Shown: positions 59,923 to 64,000 of the stretch, one piece after another
Numbering within the stretch: position 1 is the stretch's first letter
How the letters are laid out: every line of letters starts with the position of its first letter
Source of the DNA: Mycolicibacterium sp. CR10
GTDB taxonomy: Bacteria; Actinomycetota; Actinomycetes; Mycobacteriales; Mycobacteriaceae
Direction: 5' to 3'
NCBI RefSeq assembly: GCF_005222675.1
Contig: NZ_STGE01000006.1
Span: 62,001 to 126,000, forward strand
Length of the DNA stretch: 64,000 nt
Translations under genes and position numbers: made by a program
The notes under the pieces: generated by a model
Told to the model about the DNA's origin: nothing
Database searches by the model: none
What the model saw: the letters and a program-made list of their open reading frames with translations, nothing else

Positions 59923-62787
59923 TCACACCCCAATGCTGAGATCCACCGGCCGGGGCCGAGGTGGCCGGGCGGGACGGCTCCGCACCACCACAGGCCACCA
60001 GAACCAGCGGCCCAGCAAGGTGGCGATCGCCGGCATCATGAACGCCCGCACGACGAAGGTGTCGAACAGCAGTCCCAGACCGATCGTCGTCCCGACCTGC
60101 GCCATCACGCGCAGGTCGCTGACCACCATCGACGCCATCGTCAGCGCGAACACCACGCCGGCCACCGTCACGACGCTGCCGGTACCCCCGATGGCCCGGA
60201 TCATGCCGGTCTTGATCCCCGCCGGGATCTCCTCCTTGAACCGTGACACCAGCAGCAGGTTGTAGTCCGACCCGACGGCGATCAGCGCGATGATCGACAG
60301 CGCAAGCACCATCCAGTGCAACTCGATGCCGATGATGTGCTGCCAGATCAGGATCGAGATCCCGAAAGACGCCCCCAGCGACAACGTGACGGTGCCGACG
60401 ATCACCAGCGCGGCGACCAGGCTCCGCGTCAGCACCAGCATGATCATCAGGACCAGACACATCGCCGAGATCACCGCGATCAGCAGGTCGTAGCGGGAAC
60501 CGTCGGACATGTCCTTGAACGTCGCGGCCGTCCCGCCCAACTGGATCGTTGCGTCCTCCAGCGGGGTGCCCTTGAGCGCCTCGATCGCCGCGATCTTGAT
60601 CGGCTGCACCCGCTGCAGCGCCTCGTCGGTGGTCGGGTTCCCGCGGTGGGCGATCAGCATGCGCACGGTCTTGCCGTCGGGCGAGAAGAAGCTCTCCATG
60701 GCCCGCGTGAAGTCCTCGTTCTCGAACACCTCGGGCGGGAGATAGAAGGAGTCGTCGTTGCGGGCCGAATCGAACGCTTTGCCCATTTCGGTGGAATCGC
60801 GGGTCAACTCGTCCATCTGATCGTAGAAGCCGCCCATGGTGGCATAGGTCGTCAGCATCATCTGCTGCATGTTCTCCATGGTTTCGATCATCGGCGGGAA
60901 CGTCGCCAGCATCTGCGGCATCAGCGCCTGCATCTCGTCCATGTTGAGGAGCGCTTTGTCGAACGTGTCGGTCATCGCGCTGATGCCGTCCATCGAATCG
61001 AAGATCGACCGGAACGACCAGCACATCGGGATGTTGTAGCAGCGCGGTTCCCAGTAGAAGTAGTTGCGGATCGGCCGGAACTGGTCGTCGAAGTTGGCGA
61101 CGGTGTCACGCACCTGGTGCACGGTGTCGCGCATGTCCTTCATGTCGGTGATCATGTCGGTGGTGACGCTGGTGAAGCGCTGCAGCAGTGCGTACATGGT
61201 GCGCATCGTGGTGATGGTCGTGCCGATATCGTCGGCCTGGGTCCGCATGTCGGCAATGCGGTCCTTCATCAACTTCATGTTCTGCTGCTGACCGACGCCC
61301 TGCATGCTGATCAGGAACGGGATCGAGGTGTGCGCGATCGGTGCCCCGTCCGGGCGGCTCGGCGCCTGCACGCGCGCGACCCCCTCGACGCCGAACACCC
61401 TCTTGGCGAGCCGATCGAGAATCAGGAAGTCCGAGGAGTTCCGCAGGTCACGATCCGCCTCGACGATGAGCACCTCGGGGCTCATCCGGGACAGCGAGAA
61501 ATGCTGGGTCGCCGCCTGCAGTCCGGCGTTCGCCGGGATGGACGGCGGGATGTAGCGGGTGTCGTCGTAGCTGGTCTGGTAGCCCGGCAGCGCGGCCAGT
61601 CCGACCAGAGCCAGCGCCAGGGACGCCACAAGTATCGGGCCCGGCCAACGCACCACCATCGTGCCGATGCGCCGCCATGCACGAATCCGCATGGCGCGCT
61701 TGGGTTCCAGCAGACCGAAGCGACTTCCGAGGGTGATGATCGCGGGGCCCAGGGTGAGCGCCACCGCGACGCCGGCGACGATACCCACCGCACACGGGAC
61801 GCCCATGCTCTGGAAATACGGCATCCGGGTGAACGACAGGCAGTACATGGCGCCGGCGATCGTCAGGCCGGAGCCCAGCACGACGTGCGCTGTGCCGCCG
61901 AACATCTCGTAGTAGGCGTCTTCGTGGTCGGCGCCGGAGGCTCGAGCTTCCTGGTAGCGCCCGACCAGGAAGATCGCATAGTCGGTGCCGGCGGCCACCG
62001 CCAGCGAGATCAGCAGGTTCACCGCGAACGTCGAGAGCCCGATGACCTGAAAGTGTCCCAGCGCCGCCACCACACCACGGGCAACAGACATCTGGATGAA
62101 GACCATCACCAGCAGCAGGATGACCGTGGTGATCGAGCGGTAGAAGAACAACAACAGCACGATGATCACCGCGAAGGTCACCAGCAGGATGCGCAGCATG
62201 CTGCTCTCGCCTGCGATGTTCACATCGGCGGTCAGAGCGGCAGGCCCGGTCAGGTGCACCTGCACCCCCGGCGGCGGCGGCGACCGGTCCACGATGTCAC
62301 GGACGGCCGCCACCGACGCGTTGGACTCGGTCTCGCCCATGTTGCCGGCCAGATTCAGTGCGACGTAGGCCGCCCGGCCATCAGAGCTCTGCGCGGCGGC
62401 CTCGGTCAGCGGGTCGCCCCACATGTCCTGGATGCTGCGGACGTGGTCGGAGTCGGCCTCGAGCATGCCGACGAGCTCGTCGTAGTAGGCGCGCGCGTCA
62501 TCGCCCAGCGGCTGCTCGCTCTCCAACACGATCATGGCGATGGAGTCGGAGTCGGACTCCCCGAACAACCGGCCCATGTCCGACATTGCCTGCATGGACG
62601 GCGCATCGCTCGGGCTCATCGACACCGCGTTCTGGCTGGCCACCACCTCGAGCTGAGGCACCAGGACGTTGAGTGCGACCACGACCAACAGCCAGCCGAG
62701 GACGATCGGAACTGCCAGGCGGCGGATCCACCGCGCTATCGCCGTCGGTTCCCGCAAGGACGTGCCGCGGCTGGCGGACAGCGTCAT
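59923..62787 (-). CDS. MmpL-family RND transporter (MmpL4/5-like)
   Basis: The 954-residue protein has the MmpL plan: 12 membrane segments in two groups, each after a periplasmic loop. Visible features are [20 protein letters not shown] in helix 4, [20 protein letters not shown] in helix 10 (the Asp-Tyr pairs of the proton relay) and a long second loop rich in Met and Asp-Met repeats ([20 protein letters not shown]). With the adjacent MmpS it should export a lipid or siderophore. The IdeR-like box upstream of mmpS points to mycobactin or carboxymycobactin export. The ATG overlaps the mmpS stop. Confidence 0.93.
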   Translation of the reverse strand: MTLSASRGTSLREPTAIARWIRRLAVPIVLGWLLVVVALNVLVPQLEVVASQNAVSMSPSDAPSMQAMSDMGRLFGESDSDSIAMIVLESEQPLGDDARAYYDELVGMLEADSDHVRSIQDMWGDPLTEAAAQSSDGRAAYVALNLAGNMGETESNASVAAVRDIVDRSPPPPGVQVHLTGPAALTADVNIAGESSMLRILLVTFAVIIVLLLFFYRSITTVILLLVMVFIQMSVARGVVAALGHFQVIGLSTFAVNLLISLAVAAGTDYAIFLVGRYQEARASGADHEDAYYEMFGGTAHVVLGSGLTIAGAMYCLSFTRMPYFQSMGVPCAVGIVAGVAVALTLGPAIITLGSRFGLLEPKRAMRIRAWRRIGTMVVRWPGPILVASLALALVGLAALPGYQTSYDDTRYIPPSIPANAGLQAATQHFSLSRMSPEVLIVEADRDLRNSSDFLILDRLAKRVFGVEGVARVQAPSRPDGAPIAHTSIPFLISMQGVGQQQNMKLMKDRIADMRTQADDIGTTITTMRTMYALLQRFTSVTTDMITDMKDMRDTVHQVRDTVANFDDQFRPIRNYFYWEPRCYNIPMCWSFRSIFDSMDGISAMTDTFDKALLNMDEMQALMPQMLATFPPMIETMENMQQMMLTTYATMGGFYDQMDELTRDSTEMGKAFDSARNDDSFYLPPEVFENEDFTRAMESFFSPDGKTVRMLIAHRGNPTTDEALQRVQPIKIAAIEALKGTPLEDATIQLGGTAATFKDMSDGSRYDLLIAVISAMCLVLMIMLVLTRSLVAALVIVGTVTLSLGASFGISILIWQHIIGIELHWMVLALSIIALIAVGSDYNLLLVSRFKEEIPAGIKTGMIRAIGGTGSVVTVAGVVFALTMASMVVSDLRVMAQVGTTIGLGLLFDTFVVRAFMMPAIATLLGRWFWWPVVVRSRPARPPRPRPVDLSIGV

Positions 62788-63215
62788 GCGGACTTCGTGA
62801 AGCAGTAGATGTAGGCGGACACGGTGTAGGCGGTGCGTTCGTCCTTGACCACGTCATCAGCCACGATCCGGCACCCGATGAAGTCGCTGTTGCCCTGTGC
62901 CACAACATTTCCCACCATCGCCGGCGAGTTGCTCTCGACCTCGACCGACCAAGGCAGCGTCGCTCCGGTGATCTGGTTGGGGTCACCCTCGGCGTCGATG
63001 TAGTTGATGTCGGCGACAGCGCCGGGCGGACCGAAGATCTCGTAGCGAACCCGCTTGGGATCAGACTTGTTCGAATCTTCGGACACGTTCCCCGCGTAGG
63101 TCGGCAGCGTCTCCGAGCCGAAGACGCCACGGATTCGCCACACCGTGAATCCTCCGACGGCGACCACAATCACCAGAACGAGCGGTATCCACGCTCGTGT
63201 CAGACGGGTGAGAAT
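62784..63215 (-). CDS. MmpS-family accessory protein (MmpS4/5-like), start codon possibly ATT
   Basis: The protein resembles MmpS4: [59 protein letters not shown] and the C-terminal [20 protein letters not shown]. It has one N-terminal membrane segment and a periplasmic beta domain. The first standard start codon, GTG at 63173, would remove part of the membrane segment. The frame is open to a stop at about 63228, and an ATT at 63215, four bases after AAGGAAG, gives 143 residues, close to MmpS4 (140). I place the start there, with doubt. The stop overlaps mmpL by 4 bp. Confidence 0.85.
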   Translation of the reverse strand: MLTRLTRAWIPLVLVIVVAVGGFTVWRIRGVFGSETLPTYAGNVSEDSNKSDPKRVRYEIFGPPGAVADINYIDAEGDPNQITGATLPWSVEVESNSPAMVGNVVAQGNSDFIGCRIVADDVVKDERTAYTVSAYIYCFTKSA

Positions 63216-63243
63216 CGGGCTTCCTTAGCGCTCGGGGAATTCG

Positions 63244-63262
63244 CAAGGGAAGGCTAACCTAC
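63244..63262 (-). promoter_or_regulatory. IdeR-like iron box upstream of mmpS-mmpL
   Basis: The 19 bases CAAGGGAAGGCTAACCTAC read on the mmpS strand as GTAGGTTAGCCTTCCCTTG. This matches 14 of 19 positions of the IdeR consensus TTAGGTTAGSCTAACCTAA, with the first half nearly perfect. It lies about 29 bases before the predicted mmpS start, so iron-bound IdeR should repress the pair. Confidence 0.7.
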
Positions 63263-63312
63263 ATTCGAAGGGCATGGGCGCTTACCCACCGGGGGTGGGG
63301 CTCCGGCCGGCC

Positions 63313-64000
63313 TCACCGCCAGCGTGGTGTCAGAACCCCGAGCGCGCCGAGCGCCACCGCCGCGGCCGTCGACGTCCGCAGTACCGTCGGACCCAGCCGG
63401 ACCGCGACGGCGCCGGCGGCGGTCAGCGCGGCGAGTTCGCCGTCATCGATGCCGCCCTCGGGCCCCACCACCAGCGTCAGTGCCTCGGCCGCCAACGACA
63501 GATCTGCCAGCGGCCGGGATGCCGACTCGTGCAGCACCAGCGCGGTGCCCGGCGGCCCGGCGCGCACCCGATCGACAAGATCCGCCGTCGAGACGACGCC
63601 GTCGACCGTCGGAACGTAGGGCCGTCGCGATTGCCGGGCGGCCGAGCGCGCCACGGCAGACCAACGACGCAACCCCTTCTCGACCTTCGCCGCTCCATCC
63701 CAGCGCGCGACGCAGCGCGACGCCTGCCAGGCAACGAACGCGTCCGCACCCACCTCTGTGGCCAGCTCGATGGCCAGTTCTGAGCGCTCCGATTTCGGCA
63801 GAGCCTGCACGACGGTGACGGTCGGCTCGGGACGCGCCACCAGGTGACGGTCCTGCACGCGGGCCGTCAGCCGACCCTTGGCGACGTCTTCGACGACACA
63901 GTGCGCCACGGTGCCCGCGCCGTCGCTCAGATCCAGGTGCTCCCCGGGACGGGTGCGACGCACAGTGGCCGCGTGGAAACCCTCGTCACCGTCGACGACG
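63313..64000 (-). CDS. rsmE: 16S rRNA m3U1498 methyltransferase RsmE (5' end outside window)
   Basis: About 229 codons are visible and the frame stays open to the right edge, so the first roughly 20 residues lie outside. It has the PUA-like N-terminal part ([20 protein letters not shown]), [20 protein letters not shown] and the SPOUT methyltransferase knot [13 protein letters not shown] with [14 protein letters not shown]. RsmE methylates U1498 of 16S rRNA. It matches Rv2372c in place. A GTG at 63963 is internal and not the start. Confidence 0.93.
   Translation of the reverse strand, partial: VVDGDEGFHAATVRRTRPGEHLDLSDGAGTVAHCVVEDVAKGRLTARVQDRHLVARPEPTVTVVQALPKSERSELAIELATEVGADAFVAWQASRCVARWDGAAKVEKGLRRWSAVARSAARQSRRPYVPTVDGVVSTADLVDRVRAGPPGTALVLHESASRPLADLSLAAEALTLVVGPEGGIDDGELAALTAAGAVAVRLGPTVLRTSTAAAVALGALGVLTPRWR

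Noticed and set aside
60316..62808. An 830-codon plus-strand open frame
   Set aside because: It is the mirror of the mmpL gene in GC-rich DNA, full of His, Arg and Gln, with no start signal or family resemblance.
1..64000. CRISPR array, insertion sequence or riboswitch
   Set aside because: No regularly spaced repeats, transposase genes with terminal repeats, or recognisable riboswitch cores were found on reading both strands.

Overview
The window is GC-rich chromosomal DNA of a mycobacterium, most likely a rapid grower of the Mycolicibacterium type. Three things point there: blocks of genes in the same order as in M. tuberculosis (the tldD/pmbA pair; the ECF transporter pair with a MarR gene; dnaG-dgt-TPM protein; glyS-smtB-zur-uppS-recO-amidase-era-corC-ybeY-phoH; rsmE at the right edge), an MspA-family porin, MmpS/MmpL transporters, and several exported proteins of mycobacterial type. 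The species cannot be fixed from the sequence alone.

Layout. 1-9.8 kb: the 5' part of a large exported Ig-like/propeptide protein, an aldo-keto reductase/PhoD-like phosphatase pair, a molybdopterin oxidoreductase, an SDR, a peptide (POT) transporter and a NYN-LOTUS protein. 9.8-16.8 kb: a DUF4436 membrane protein, a KmtR-like metal sensor joined to its CDF exporter, a hydrolase, an MspA porin, an internally shortened SDR, an EamA transporter and a VOC protein. 16.8-19.8 kb: an arsenic resistance locus (arsR-acr3-arsC, arsI/cadI, second arsR) with three related operator copies. 19.7-26.2 kb: a PAS-GGDEF cyclase, two exported proteins, a DUF1611 enzyme and an MFS transporter. 26.4-28 kb: an AbiE/MenAT-type toxin-antitoxin pair beside a tRNA(CAT) gene. 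28-36 kb: a TldD-PmbA operon with an AhpD-like protein, an ECF uptake system, a MarR regulator and a VIT1-type transporter. 36-41.3 kb: an acyl-CoA dehydrogenase/oxidase, small exported proteins, an unrecognised conserved gene and tRNA-Asn. 41.3-64 kb: the conserved core block (replication, tRNA charging, zinc regulation, decaprenyl diphosphate synthesis, recombination repair, ribosome maturation), interrupted by two exported proteins and, between phoH and rsmE, by an mmpS-mmpL pair behind an IdeR-like box.

How the genes work together. Metal and metalloid homeostasis recurs: KmtR-CDF, the ars locus, SmtB-Zur, a VIT1 family carrier and the probably iron-controlled MmpS-MmpL exporter each sit next to a recognisable or candidate operator. 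Many genes overlap by 4 bp (ATGA/GTGA), marking tight operons. No CRISPR array, IS element, prophage or secondary-metabolite cluster is visible. The most accessory-looking piece is the toxin-antitoxin pair bracketed by a 13-bp direct repeat, one copy of which lies inside the tRNA. I found no unmistakably new system; the best leads are the ars operator array, the TldD-PmbA-AhpD operon, the tRNA-linked toxin-antitoxin pair and the unrecognised gene at 39.3-40.3 kb.
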